A DNA stretch of 64,000 nt from SB15 sp964639245 (GTDB lineage: Bacteria > Chloroflexota > Anaerolineae > Aggregatilineales > J027): contig CAZXCU010000001.1 of the NCBI GenBank assembly GCA_964639245.1, forward strand, positions 620,001-684,000, written 5' to 3'. Made by a program: the position numbers and the translations under genes. The notes under the pieces were generated by a model. It was given only the letters and a program-made list of their open reading frames with translations. It did no database searches and was not told the DNA's origin. Below, in pieces: positions 36,603 through 45,197 of this stretch (its first letter is position 1; every line of letters begins with the position of its first letter).

Positions 36603-37166
36603 TTGAAGCGGCAGATGAAAAACGAGCGTGGAGTCACCAATGCGGATTTCATCGCCCTCGGCAAGGGGATGGGTTTCTACACTGCGGTTGTTGACCAACG
36701 TGCCGCGTGAACTCTGCATATCCTGAATGAAGTAACGGCCTTTGTAGAGGCGCAGTAAGGCATGTTGGCGGGAAACTTTGGGGTCATGAATCTGGACATC
36801 ACATACCCGCGAACGCCCGATGAGTGTTTCTTCACGGAAAATATCAATTTTTTGACCGGAAATCACCCCACCAATGCCTTCTAAAAATGGCATGTTGATG
36901 GGCAGGGAATCTTCCACAATAGTCTGGAACATATCGGACCCGGACGCTTTGGCAGGCGGGGCAGGCGAAAAAGAACGTGGGGGTGGCGGTGGCATAAAAT
37001 CGCTGCTGATAGGCGGCGGAACATCCAGCACGGCAGTTTGTTTAGAGGGACGAAGTTTGACCATCCAATACAGGGCTGCGCCTATCCCCACGCTGGAAAG
37101 TGTACACAAAATCCCTGTCAATGCTGCCAAAACCACAATGCCGATGTCGTTCATACGCTTGCCCAT
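36597..37166 (-). CDS. Membrane-anchored FHA-domain protein
   Basis: Protein of 189 aa with one N-terminal membrane helix (about 8-36), a Pro-rich linker (48-70) and a C-terminal FHA domain (about 95-185) with LIGRSRVCDVQIHDPKVSRQHA and SSRGTLVNN. It is a phospho-Thr reader facing the cytoplasm. The start at 37166 has AAAAAGG just upstream; the ATG at 37154 is possible. It overlaps the convergent VWA-FHA gene by six bases, so two FHA proteins are encoded tail to tail. Confidence 0.88.
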   Translation of the reverse strand: MGKRMNDIGIVVLAALTGILCTLSSVGIGAALYWMVKLRPSKQTAVLDVPPPISSDFMPPPPPRSFSPAPPAKASGSDMFQTIVEDSLPINMPFLEGIGGVISGQKIDIFREETLIGRSRVCDVQIHDPKVSRQHALLRLYKGRYFIQDMQSSRGTLVNNRSVETHPLAEGDEIRIGDSTLVFHLPLQS

Positions 37167-37301
37167 TTGCCTTTTTGAGTAACATGATAGACATTTCGGG
37201 ATAGCCTGACAAGCGACGGGTCATATTTTTAGCAGCAAATTCACGAACGGTTGTTTTTGTGGAAGGCTGAAAATGAACGGTCATCGGCAGGCAACAGGAG
37301 T

Positions 37302-39857
37302 TTATGAATCCGGCTGCAAGCGCAGCACCGCATTTTCATCTTCGCGGATAAGGTCACTGTCCCAGCGCATATCATGGTAAGTAACGGTGCGCCACAAGTC
37401 AATCATATCGCCGTAGTGGTCGCTGGCGGGATGTCCGCTTTGTCCGGTGGGGTGAATGCTGCGACTGCCTTCAAAATTGGCGAGGTCAATGATCATGCGG
37501 AAACTTGGCAGGGTAATGACCTCAAAGCGGGTATCCTCTGCGGTACTCCACAGGGTTGCATTTATCGACTCAAATCCGCCGCCTGTCCCCACCGGGCCAC
37601 GATTAACCACTTCTTCCACCCCCACAATCCCGATGTTGCCAACGGGGAGGCTCACAAAATGGGCGGTGTGCAGTTCATCCCAGCGCCACGCATCACGCGG
37701 GGCATCCGATTCTGACTCGGCGGTTTCGATGGCCTGCTCAAAGGCCAGTCTCAGGATGTCATCGCGGGTTTCGATGATTTCTTCAGTGGCATTATTATCC
37801 CACCATAAATGGGTTGGGTCATCCAGTAAATGGAGCAATGCATAACGCTGTGCGGCTGTTCCCCCCGATTCTATACCCAACTGGTCATCAAACACCTGTT
37901 GATTGAGGGCAACCCACCATGTCGCAAACAGTACCATGTGCGGGCTGTGGGCTTCTTGACGAAAATCCCACTCTGCCAGCCACGTTTGATAATTTTGTAG
38001 GGCTTCATTGTCCGAAAAATCCAGCGCTAACAACTTAGGGATGAGTTTTTCCGCAAACCCACTATAAGTATCTGCGTGGATGGTAGCGAAGGTATCAGGA
38101 TTATGCGGGTTCAGCGCTGTGAGGAGGTTGGCTAATTGTGCAGCTTGGGCAGTGGGTTGCCAGTAGGGTGTGAAATTATAAAAGGCATCTGCCCCGAATT
38201 CGTTTTTGAGTTCCCTTTGTAACCATGTGCCATACTCCGGCGGAACAATCGGCTGGCTGGCTGCACCAATCCAACCGCTTTTGGGATTGTAAACGCTGGG
38301 GAGATAGTCAAAAGGCACATTGCCCCGCCATGTGTATTTTGCTGAATCACCCAAAACTGGACTCAGCCCACTGTGGTCAGCCGCCCGTATCGGAACGGTG
38401 CCAGCCAGTTGGTAGCCAATATTATTCTGGGTATCGGCGTATAAAAATTGAATCGGCGCACCGTCATAATAGGTGAGGCTTTCCCGAAATTCTTCCCAGG
38501 TGGCGGCGCGGTTGAGGTGGAGCAGCATCCGAATCCAATCACCCGCAAGTCCTTGCCAATGGAGTGCTAACACATAGTCCGCGTCGGATTCTACGGTTAA
38601 GTCATTGATGATTGCACCCCATCGGCTTTGATAGACCATCCATTCAAGGGCTTCATCGTCATTCACCGGGATGATTTCTTGGCGGGTGGCGAAATCTTGC
38701 CAAGCCCCCTCATATTCATACTGGAGGGGGTTTTCGGGATTCAATTTGACCATGTATAAATCTTGGGTATCGATTCCCGTGTTGGCAATGCCCCATGCTA
38801 TGTTGGGGTTATGCCCCGCCACAATTAAAGGCATTCCCGGAGCGCTGAATCCAACGACATCATAGGGGCATTGGGGAGTGACTTCGATGCAATGCAGGCC
38901 AATTTCATACCATTGAGAGGGGATAGAAATAATTGTTTGTGGGGCATTGGCAAGCAGGGGCAGCCCCGATTCGCTGTTCGCGCCACTAACCGCCCACAGC
39001 GTTGACCCCATACCCGCCTGCAAGCCCATAAAAACCGGATCTTGTAAATTGATTTCCCCGATTAAACGGGTGTTGACCCGTTGATAATCGGTAGCGGGTG
39101 GGTAGGCTGGCGGGGAATCGGGAACAGGCAAATTTTCAAAAGGCAAGTCTTCCCGTTGAATAACCGAATTTTGCCACACCATTTCAGGGAAATATGACTC
39201 GGCAAGGGCGGGGTCAAGTGTGCCATACAAAATCGCCCGGTCTAATTCATCGCTCAGGCTGCCGTCCCAATGCCAATTCATGACAGTTGCCCACGCCAAA
39301 CTATCGATTGGCTGCCAATCCTGCACCGCGATTCCACCCCCGGCGAATCCGAGTACCGTATACTGCATGGCAAGGTCGCTCTGGCTGCGTTCGGCAATAT
39401 ACCGATTGATGCCGGCGGCGTAGGATTGGAGCGCCCGTTTGCTTTCTATTGAAGCATTGTCCCACTGTGTCTGCGCGATACGCGGCCAGCCAATCGTGCG
39501 AATCAATTTATCGCTGGTAACAACGGTGTCGTTGTTGCCAAAAATCTGGCTTAGTTCGCCTTTGCCGATGTGACGGTTGACTTCCATTTGCCACCATCGG
39601 TCTTGGGCGTGGACATACCCTTGGGCAAAAAATAAATCCTGCGGGCTGGAGGCGTAAATGTGTGGGACACCCCATTCATCCCGATAAATGCTGACAGGTT
39701 CGCGCAACCCCGCCACGCCCACTTCCCCTTCTGTTTGAGGTAAAGGCCGACGGTAGAGATAATAACTCAAAGCGCTGGTGACAAAGCCCAAAATCAGCAA
39801 AAAGACAATCGCGGCAAGCAACAGTCGGCGGAGTTTCATGAACCGCAATGTTACCAT
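37302..39857 (-). CDS. Penicillin acylase-family Ntn hydrolase
   Basis: Secreted or membrane-anchored amidohydrolase of 851 aa from the penicillin/acyl-homoserine-lactone acylase family. An N-terminal membrane helix (about 10-34) is followed by the alpha subunit with EWGVPHIYASSPQDLFFAQGYVHAQDRWWQMEV. The autoproteolysis site and N-terminal nucleophile are GMG/STLWAVSG, with Ser285 as nucleophile. The usual Asn two residues on reads Leu here. The beta subunit has the family patterns IAWGIANTGIDTQDLY and HPTGQSGHPAS. The ATG at 39857 overlaps the upstream GT39-like stop by one base. The natural amide substrate is unknown. Confidence 0.87.
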   Translation of the reverse strand: MVTLRFMKLRRLLLAAIVFLLILGFVTSALSYYLYRRPLPQTEGEVGVAGLREPVSIYRDEWGVPHIYASSPQDLFFAQGYVHAQDRWWQMEVNRHIGKGELSQIFGNNDTVVTSDKLIRTIGWPRIAQTQWDNASIESKRALQSYAAGINRYIAERSQSDLAMQYTVLGFAGGGIAVQDWQPIDSLAWATVMNWHWDGSLSDELDRAILYGTLDPALAESYFPEMVWQNSVIQREDLPFENLPVPDSPPAYPPATDYQRVNTRLIGEINLQDPVFMGLQAGMGSTLWAVSGANSESGLPLLANAPQTIISIPSQWYEIGLHCIEVTPQCPYDVVGFSAPGMPLIVAGHNPNIAWGIANTGIDTQDLYMVKLNPENPLQYEYEGAWQDFATRQEIIPVNDDEALEWMVYQSRWGAIINDLTVESDADYVLALHWQGLAGDWIRMLLHLNRAATWEEFRESLTYYDGAPIQFLYADTQNNIGYQLAGTVPIRAADHSGLSPVLGDSAKYTWRGNVPFDYLPSVYNPKSGWIGAASQPIVPPEYGTWLQRELKNEFGADAFYNFTPYWQPTAQAAQLANLLTALNPHNPDTFATIHADTYSGFAEKLIPKLLALDFSDNEALQNYQTWLAEWDFRQEAHSPHMVLFATWWVALNQQVFDDQLGIESGGTAAQRYALLHLLDDPTHLWWDNNATEEIIETRDDILRLAFEQAIETAESESDAPRDAWRWDELHTAHFVSLPVGNIGIVGVEEVVNRGPVGTGGGFESINATLWSTAEDTRFEVITLPSFRMIIDLANFEGSRSIHPTGQSGHPASDHYGDMIDLWRTVTYHDMRWDSDLIREDENAVLRLQPDS

Positions 39858-40990
39858 CAAATTGAGGTAACGGCTGTTTTATGACGACTATTGAGTCGAT
39901 TGCTCATGTAGGCATACACCCACTGGAAGCCAACTGCCGCACAAACCGCATAAGGGACAGTAATGGTCATTTTGTGCTGAATCCATTGAGTCGGCCAGAT
40001 CATCAAAAAGACCCATCCAATAACCAACCACCAGCCAAAATACGATTTTTGCCATAGGGAAACAATCACCCCCACGGCGGCGAAGGCAAAAATAGCAATC
40101 GCCACACTGCGCCAGAGGGGGTGACGAATTTCCTTAAGTAAATAATTGTTAGGGCGGGTGAACTGCTCAAAGGGATTGGTATAGGAATGAGTCTCGACCT
40201 GATTTTCGGCATAATCTTCGTGGTAGGTGAACTGATAGCGCAGACGGTCAGGCGGATTAGGCCAGACATAGGGATTGAATGAAAACCAGACGACAATCGA
40301 GAACAAGCCCCACGCAATCACCTGTTGGATTTTCCAATGGCGATAAATCAGCGCGTGCAGCACCAGCGCCACCCCTGACCACGCATACGGATATTTGCAG
40401 GCGACGGCGAGTCCAAAAAACAGCGCGGAGAGCGCCATATAACGATATTTTTTCTGTTGAAAAATTTGGCGGACGCGATATATGCTGTCCGTTGATACAG
40501 ATTGACTTTTTAAATAAAAATAGGCCATCAGCGCGGTACACAACACGGGCAGCGCTTCCAGATAGGCCACGCTGGTAAAATGGACATGAATCGGCAGCAG
40601 GGCAAGCGCGAGTCCGGCGAAGGGATTGATGAGCGACACAACCAGCAAACTCACTCCGCCGAACGTGACCGATTGTAAGCGCGAATTTCGGAGGCTGTCC
40701 TCTGGCAAAGGCGATTTGCGGCTGCGGTACGTGACCAATGGAATTTCTTCCATGTCGTCTTGGTCAAGTGTAAGACTGTAGAGCAGTTTAACCAAAGGCG
40801 GGTGTTCGCGGTTTTGCTGCACATTCGGGATTTCAGAAAATTCGCCTTCGTTAATGTGTTCGCGCATGGCACGGGCAGGCGAAAGATAGTCGTCTTCATC
40901 CCAATCGACGGCGGAAACATCCGCTGCATACAGCCGTAAGGCCACCCCCAGCATAACAATGAGCGCTATCCCAATGATTCGTACCCGCAT
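39857..40990 (-). CDS. GT39-like membrane protein, paralogue 1
   Basis: Polytopic membrane protein of 377 aa. An acidic first loop (DVSAVDWDEDDYLSPARAMREHI) and repeated helices are typical of the GT39/ArnT superfamily; the protein is shorter than most members and lacks the C-terminal soluble domain. It is clearly paralogous to the gene at 42136-43314: shared blocks include EHPPLVKLLYSLTLD, ALMAYFYLK, KYPYAWSGVALVLHALIY, PYVWPNP, FHEDYAENQ and WPTQWIQHKMTI. A degenerate REP-like palindrome (40471-40490) is part of its coding sequence. It is coupled to the acylase gene. Confidence 0.78.
   Translation of the reverse strand: MRVRIIGIALIVMLGVALRLYAADVSAVDWDEDDYLSPARAMREHINEGEFSEIPNVQQNREHPPLVKLLYSLTLDQDDMEEIPLVTYRSRKSPLPEDSLRNSRLQSVTFGGVSLLVVSLINPFAGLALALLPIHVHFTSVAYLEALPVLCTALMAYFYLKSQSVSTDSIYRVRQIFQQKKYRYMALSALFFGLAVACKYPYAWSGVALVLHALIYRHWKIQQVIAWGLFSIVVWFSFNPYVWPNPPDRLRYQFTYHEDYAENQVETHSYTNPFEQFTRPNNYLLKEIRHPLWRSVAIAIFAFAAVGVIVSLWQKSYFGWWLVIGWVFLMIWPTQWIQHKMTITVPYAVCAAVGFQWVYAYMSNRLNSRHKTAVTSI
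40471..40490. repeat. Degenerate REP-like palindrome inside GT39-like paralogue 1
   Basis: GGACGCGATATATGCTGTCC keeps the 20-bp GGAC...GTCC layout of the REP palindromes at 42.76 and 43.52 kb, with three mismatched arm pairs. It codes for the DSIYRV segment and lies at the same alignment position as the paired palindrome in paralogue 2. Confidence 0.5.
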
Positions 40991-41219
40991 ACCACTTTTC
41001 CTTTGGACAGCCGCTAACTGTGCCTGTTTAGCCTAATCGCGTCAAGTCTGGATATTTTTGTAAGAGAATAGCTCAAAAAGTTACGAGCAAGAATCATGCT
41101 TTTTGCTCCTACCCCTATATCATGCTTGCGTTAGTTAATTGTAAGGTTACAAGAGGGGAAAAACACGACAAATCTTAAGAAGAAAGTGGGAAAATATTTG
41201 AAATAAAAGGCGAGGCACG

Positions 41220-42131
41220 ATGAGAAAAATCCTCTTTTTAATGTTCGTTTTCGCTTTATGGTCTTTCAACTTGACCACCGCGCAAGAACCCATCACCGCC
41301 GAAGTTGTGCCTGATAGATTAAATATTCGGGCAACTCCCAATGGTGAGATTATTGGACAATTGATACGCGGTACACAAGTAGAGGTACTGGGTCGTGAGG
41401 ATGATTTACGAAATGATAAGATGTGGGTTTATGTGAGAGAAATTCAAAGTGGCCTGATGGGATGGGTTGCCCGCTTTGCATTGCAGTACCCATCAGATTT
41501 CGGATGGTATGATTTTGAATTAACTATCCCTATTTTACTCTGGGATGAGAGAACACTTTCCCAACCTGTACCCGCGCAGGGTGTTATCATCGGACATCGT
41601 TATTGTTATGGCTATCCACAAAACCCACGCCCTGTTAATGTGCGATTCGAACCAAACTATGACGCTCAACTGACGGATACTTTGCCTTGTCATAGTTTAG
41701 TTGCTGTCTATGGACGCTATGAGGAATGGGTCTATTTTAAGCAAATCGGCGGAGATATTGCAGGTTGGACGCATGGTCCCAATTTAGAGTTTCCAATGTT
41801 CTTTAATTATTATTCCCTGCCAACCTTAGACCCTGTACCCAATCCCTCATTGGATGTGCCGCTGCTTGAACCCGCCGATACCTTAACTGCACGACCCAAC
41901 CGAAATGCCCCCATGCGATTTGAGCCATCCACCCGTTATGAGATTATTCATATAGTGCAGGCAGATATAGCAATTACTTTAGTAGGGCGAAATGCAAACA
42001 GCCTCTACTTTAAAACCACTGTGGACGGCTACACCGGATGGATATCATATCAAGACATTGAAATTGACGGCGACCCGAATCGGCTTCCCATTCTCAGCCT
42101 CAAAGGATCGCCTAACGATAGATATAGATAA
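41220..42131 (+). CDS. Secreted SH3b-repeat protein
   Basis: Exported protein of 303 aa with a clear signal peptide (MRKILFLMFVFALWSF, cleavage near TTAQEP). Three SH3b-like repeats can be seen: LNIRATPNGEIIGQLIRGTQVEVLG with GWVARFALQ, VNVRFEPNYDAQLTDTL with GWTHGPNLEF, and PMRFEPSTRYEIIHIV with GYTGWISYQDIE. SH3b domains often bind cell-wall or extracellular polymers. There is no catalytic domain. Base composition is visibly AT-richer than its neighbours. It lies between the two GT39-like paralogues, on the other strand. Confidence 0.8.
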   Translation: MRKILFLMFVFALWSFNLTTAQEPITAEVVPDRLNIRATPNGEIIGQLIRGTQVEVLGREDDLRNDKMWVYVREIQSGLMGWVARFALQYPSDFGWYDFELTIPILLWDERTLSQPVPAQGVIIGHRYCYGYPQNPRPVNVRFEPNYDAQLTDTLPCHSLVAVYGRYEEWVYFKQIGGDIAGWTHGPNLEFPMFFNYYSLPTLDPVPNPSLDVPLLEPADTLTARPNRNAPMRFEPSTRYEIIHIVQADIAITLVGRNANSLYFKTTVDGYTGWISYQDIEIDGDPNRLPILSLKGSPNDRYR

Positions 42132-42135
42132 AATT

Positions 42136-43314
42136 TTAACTGCTGGTTGCGGGTGCGTTGCGTAAGCGGTAGCGCACCCACAGTTTTTGACTCTGCTGCC
42201 AGAGCCAAACGACCCCCGCCGATGCTGCAAAACTATAGGGAACAACAATCATCATGTTGTGTTGAATCCATTGGGTAGGCCAGACCATCAAAAACAGCAG
42301 ACCCAGCACCATCCACCAGCCATAAAAAGATTTTTGACGCAGCAAGACCACCGTACCGGGAATTGCCAGCGCAAATACCACGATGCCTAACATATTCCAA
42401 ATATCATGTTTGACTTTGCTGGGCAGGTAGTAACGCGGTTCGGTCAGTTGGTCGATGGGCTTGAGCAGCGAATGATTGTCTTTTTGCAATTGCACATCGG
42501 CGTAATCTTCGTGGAAGGTCAACTGCTCGTAGACCCGTCCGAAGGGGTCTTTCCAGATATACGGATTCAGCACAAAAAATACCCCGATGGACAACACCCC
42601 CCACAGGATAAGTTTTTTGAAGGAGTAGGTTTTATAAATCAGGGCGTGCAGCACCAGAATCACGCCAATCCACGCATAGGGGTATTTGGCAGCTACTGCA
42701 ACCCCAAAACAGAGGGCGGAGAAAAGGATGTTTCGGTTTTCGGAAAATAAGCGGCGGACGGCATGTATGCCGTCCCTACGCTGATTTGTAGGGACATCAT
42801 AGATGATGTCCGATTGCCCGCGTACATAAAAATAGGCCATGAGCGCGGTAAACAGGGTCGGCACAGCATCAATATAGGCGGTGCTGCCGAATTGAAAATG
42901 AATCGGGTCAATGGCTAAAAACAGGGCGGCAAGCGGATTGCTGAGGGCAAGGGTAACAAACGTTAAAAGACTCGCCCCCACCGTTTGCAAACGGGCGTTG
43001 CGCTGGCTATTGGGCGGCATTTGCGTTGTTCTGCCCGGCACAATTTCAGTCGGAATGTCTTCTAATTCGTCATCATCCAGCGTGAGTGCGAACATGAATT
43101 TGACCAACTGCGGGTGTTCCGGTGTGATGTCCAAATCTAAGATTTTGTCCCATTCGCCTGCTTGAGCATATTCGCGGATGGCACGGGCTGGCCCTAAATA
43201 GGCATCTTCATCGGGGCGGGAAGCCACGTTATAGACAAAATATAAACGGAGCGCTCCCCCTAAAAGAAGGATGGCAAGGACAAACAATGCGGTTTGGATA
43301 GATTTGGAGAACAT
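42136..43314 (-). CDS. GT39-like membrane protein, paralogue 2
   Basis: Polytopic membrane protein of 392 aa, paralogous to the gene at 39857-40990. The acidic loop is RPDEDAYLGPARAIREY and shared blocks include KYPYAWIGVILVLHALIY, FHEDYADVQ and WPTQWIQHNMMI. Between MAYFYVRGQ and the next helix it carries an extra segment, SDIIYDVPTNQRRDGIHAVRR, encoded by a paired REP-like palindrome. The frame is intact, so the insertion is tolerated in a loop between helices. The start is the ATG at 43314; a TTG at 43332 is possible. Donor and acceptor are unknown. Confidence 0.78.
   Translation of the reverse strand: MFSKSIQTALFVLAILLLGGALRLYFVYNVASRPDEDAYLGPARAIREYAQAGEWDKILDLDITPEHPQLVKFMFALTLDDDELEDIPTEIVPGRTTQMPPNSQRNARLQTVGASLLTFVTLALSNPLAALFLAIDPIHFQFGSTAYIDAVPTLFTALMAYFYVRGQSDIIYDVPTNQRRDGIHAVRRLFSENRNILFSALCFGVAVAAKYPYAWIGVILVLHALIYKTYSFKKLILWGVLSIGVFFVLNPYIWKDPFGRVYEQLTFHEDYADVQLQKDNHSLLKPIDQLTEPRYYLPSKVKHDIWNMLGIVVFALAIPGTVVLLRQKSFYGWWMVLGLLFLMVWPTQWIQHNMMIVVPYSFAASAGVVWLWQQSQKLWVRYRLRNAPATSS
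42756..42811. repeat. REPIN-like paired palindrome inside a coding region
   Basis: Two 20-bp palindromes with 9-bp arms, GGACGGCAT-GT-ATGCCGTCC (42756-42775) and GGACATCAT-AG-ATGATGTCC (42792-42811), face each other through CTAC and GTAG tags with an 8-base spacer. The whole unit of 56 bp lies in frame in GT39-like paralogue 2. The same architecture recurs at 43521-43580. Confidence 0.75.
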
Positions 43315-43520
43315 GGAATTTTCACTGCTCAATGAAGGTTGGCTAATTATCGGTTTTCAAGTGGGCGCGTCAATAGTTATTATTGAGCGATTGGCGGTTA
43401 GCCATTAGCGAAAGATTAAAAAATATGTGGATCAAATCTTTAATTAACCTTCGGAAAGAATTTAGAATTGCCCGGACGGCATGTATGAACATTAACTATT
43501 AAATACGGATATGGCACGGC

Positions 43521-43580
43521 GGACGGCATGGATGCCGTCCCTACAAACATGCACCCGTAGGGACGTGATATATCGCGTCC
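43521..43580. repeat. REPIN-like paired palindrome, intergenic copy
   Basis: GGACGGCAT-GG-ATGCCGTCC (43521-43540), CTAC, a 12-base spacer, GTAG and GGACGTGAT-AT-ATCGCGTCC (43561-43580, one wobble pair). Same order, arm length and tags as the copy at 42756-42811, with different spacer and second-palindrome sequence. Confidence 0.75.
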
Positions 43581-43640
43581 GTGTTTTTCTAAAAATTAAG
43601 CGAAGGTTACTTTCTTTGTGAGGCTCATTGTTTTTAGAAT

Positions 43641-43719
43641 CTATCCGTAAATTAAAACGCTGGCCTTCAGGCCAGTGAATACCGCGCTCAAGCACGGCGT
43701 TAAAATGAATTCACGGAGA
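43641..43719. mobile_element. MITE-like element, family B, copy 1
   Basis: About 79 bp starting CTATCCGTAAATT and ending AATTCACGGA, an imperfect terminal inverted repeat. Inside are a strong hairpin CTGGCCTTCAGGCCAG and a second GCGCTCAAGCAC segment. A longer inverted copy lies at 56666-56872. Confidence 0.6.
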
Positions 43720-43728
43720 GACACGTAA

Positions 43729-43756
43729 CTGATAGCTGATGGCTGAACGCTGATAG
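43729..43756. repeat. Heptamer tandem repeat (CTGAtAG-type)
   Basis: Four tandem 7-bp units of the form CTGANNG. The same heptamer class occurs at 46450-46472 and, as an inverted pair of arrays, at 48817-48880. It resembles the short tandemly repeated heptanucleotides known from cyanobacterial genomes. Confidence 0.65.
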
Positions 43757-43817
43757 GCACTCTGAGAGCTTTTGAGAGCGTGTTGCTGCTAATATCTACT
43801 GGAATCACGGAGCTACC

Positions 43818-45122
43818 ATGACATTTCCTCAGTCCGGGCGTTCATCGCGCTTGCCCGGTTTTTACAAAAAAAGTCTCGCGGAACGCGCCGCTATTGTGGG
43901 AGAGTGGGCGGGGTTATCACAGGAGGAACGGGCAGTTTTTTTCGGCCTCACCGGACTTTCGCCTGCTCAAGCTGACCACATGATTGAAAATGCCATCGGG
44001 ATTTATGCCCTGCCGGTGGGCATCGCCGCAAATTTTCTGGTGAATGGGCGCGATTATCTCATTCCAATGGTGGTAGAAGAACCCAGCGTGGTCGCGGCGG
44101 TATCCAATGCGGCGAAGATTGTACGGGAGGGCGGCGGATTTTACGCAGGCAGCGATGATCCCATCATGATAGGACAGATCCAAATTCTTGATTTGCCTAA
44201 AGGGGATGTCTGGACGGCGGCGGCACAGGTAATGAAGCACCGTGCTGAACTGCTCCATGCTGCCAATGACCCGACTTTTTCGATTGTCAAACGCGGCGGC
44301 GGGGCGCGGGAAATTGAAACACGGCCTTTTGAAGATACCGCGCTTGGCAATATGCTGGTGGTGCATGTGCTGGTGGATGTACGTGACGCGATGGGCGCAA
44401 ACATCATTAATACGATTTGCGAACGGCTTGCCCCGATGTTGGAACGAATCACAGGCGGGCGGGTCAATTTGCGAATTTTGAGTAATTTTTCTGACCAGCG
44501 CATGGCTTCGTCACGCTGTACGATTCCGCCCTCTGCGCTGGCAACCGAGCAATTGAACGGGGAAGCCGTCGCTAAGTTGATTGTCGAAGCAGCGGTGTTT
44601 GCCGAAGTTGACCCTTACCGAGCGGCGACGCACAACAAAGGGGTGATGAATGGAATTGACGCAGTAGCGATTGCTACCGGGAATGATTGGCGGGCGCTCG
44701 AAGCGGGCGCTCATGCCTATGTTTGCCGTGAGGGGCGCTATACCAGCATGACCCAGTGGTGGCAGGATAAAAATGGCAATTTGTGCGGTTCGATTCAACT
44801 GCCGATGGCGGTGGGAATCGTGGGGGGGGCGACCAAAGCGCACCCTACCGCCCGCATTGCGATGAAAATTCTGGGGGTGCAAACAGCGCGGGAATTGGCG
44901 GAACTGATGGTGTCGGTGGGCTTGGCGCAAAATTTCGCAGCGATTCGGGCGCTGGCAACGGAAGGCATTCAACAGGGGCATATGGCGCTTCATGCGCGGC
45001 AGTTGGCGATGGCTGCCGGGGCGGTGGGGGAGGTCGTGCATAAAGTGGTCGAGGCCATGCTGCGAGAGAACAACATCCGGCTTGAACGCGCTAAAGAGTT
45101 GGTGGAGCAGTTTAGGCATTAG
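43818..45122 (+). CDS. Hydroxymethylglutaryl-CoA reductase, class II (degradative type)
   Basis: Enzyme of 434 aa that interconverts HMG-CoA and mevalonate. The class II set is complete: the catalytic Glu in PMVVEEPSVVAA (Glu87), Lys274 in ATHNKGVMNG, Asp290 in ATGNDWRA and His388 in QQGHMALHAR. DAMGANIINT near residue 190 places an Asp in the cofactor site, as in NAD(H)-preferring enzymes. Class II enzymes catabolise mevalonate in some bacteria and make it in others. Its position before HMG-CoA synthase favours mevalonate formation here. It begins a same-strand run of HMG-CoA genes. Confidence 0.94.
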   Translation: MTFPQSGRSSRLPGFYKKSLAERAAIVGEWAGLSQEERAVFFGLTGLSPAQADHMIENAIGIYALPVGIAANFLVNGRDYLIPMVVEEPSVVAAVSNAAKIVREGGGFYAGSDDPIMIGQIQILDLPKGDVWTAAAQVMKHRAELLHAANDPTFSIVKRGGGAREIETRPFEDTALGNMLVVHVLVDVRDAMGANIINTICERLAPMLERITGGRVNLRILSNFSDQRMASSRCTIPPSALATEQLNGEAVAKLIVEAAVFAEVDPYRAATHNKGVMNGIDAVAIATGNDWRALEAGAHAYVCREGRYTSMTQWWQDKNGNLCGSIQLPMAVGIVGGATKAHPTARIAMKILGVQTARELAELMVSVGLAQNFAAIRALATEGIQQGHMALHARQLAMAAGAVGEVVHKVVEAMLRENNIRLERAKELVEQFRH

Positions 45123-45197
45123 GTAAAGATAAAAGAAAATATCTGATAACACCGTCCTTTGTGGCAGTGGGCAGTTGAAGCAAGGAGACTAGAGAAC

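Larger units (their letters stand above)
43333..43817. other. Repeat-rich intergenic region
   Basis: About 485 bp without a gene between a GT39-like protein and HMG-CoA reductase. It holds a half REP-like palindrome (43474-43487), a complete REPIN-like pair, a family B element and a heptamer array, listed separately. The promoter of the HMG-CoA cluster should lie in its right part, but no convincing -35/-10 pair was found. Confidence 0.6.

Noticed and set aside
37042..37284. 80-codon minus-strand frame overlapping the FHA protein start
   Set aside because: It runs out of frame through the FHA membrane helix and has no ribosome site.
43474..43719. CRISPR-like array suspected from repeated GGACGGCAT units
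   Set aside because: Repeats are palindromic, few and unevenly spaced, and no cas genes are present; the REPIN-like interpretation fits better.
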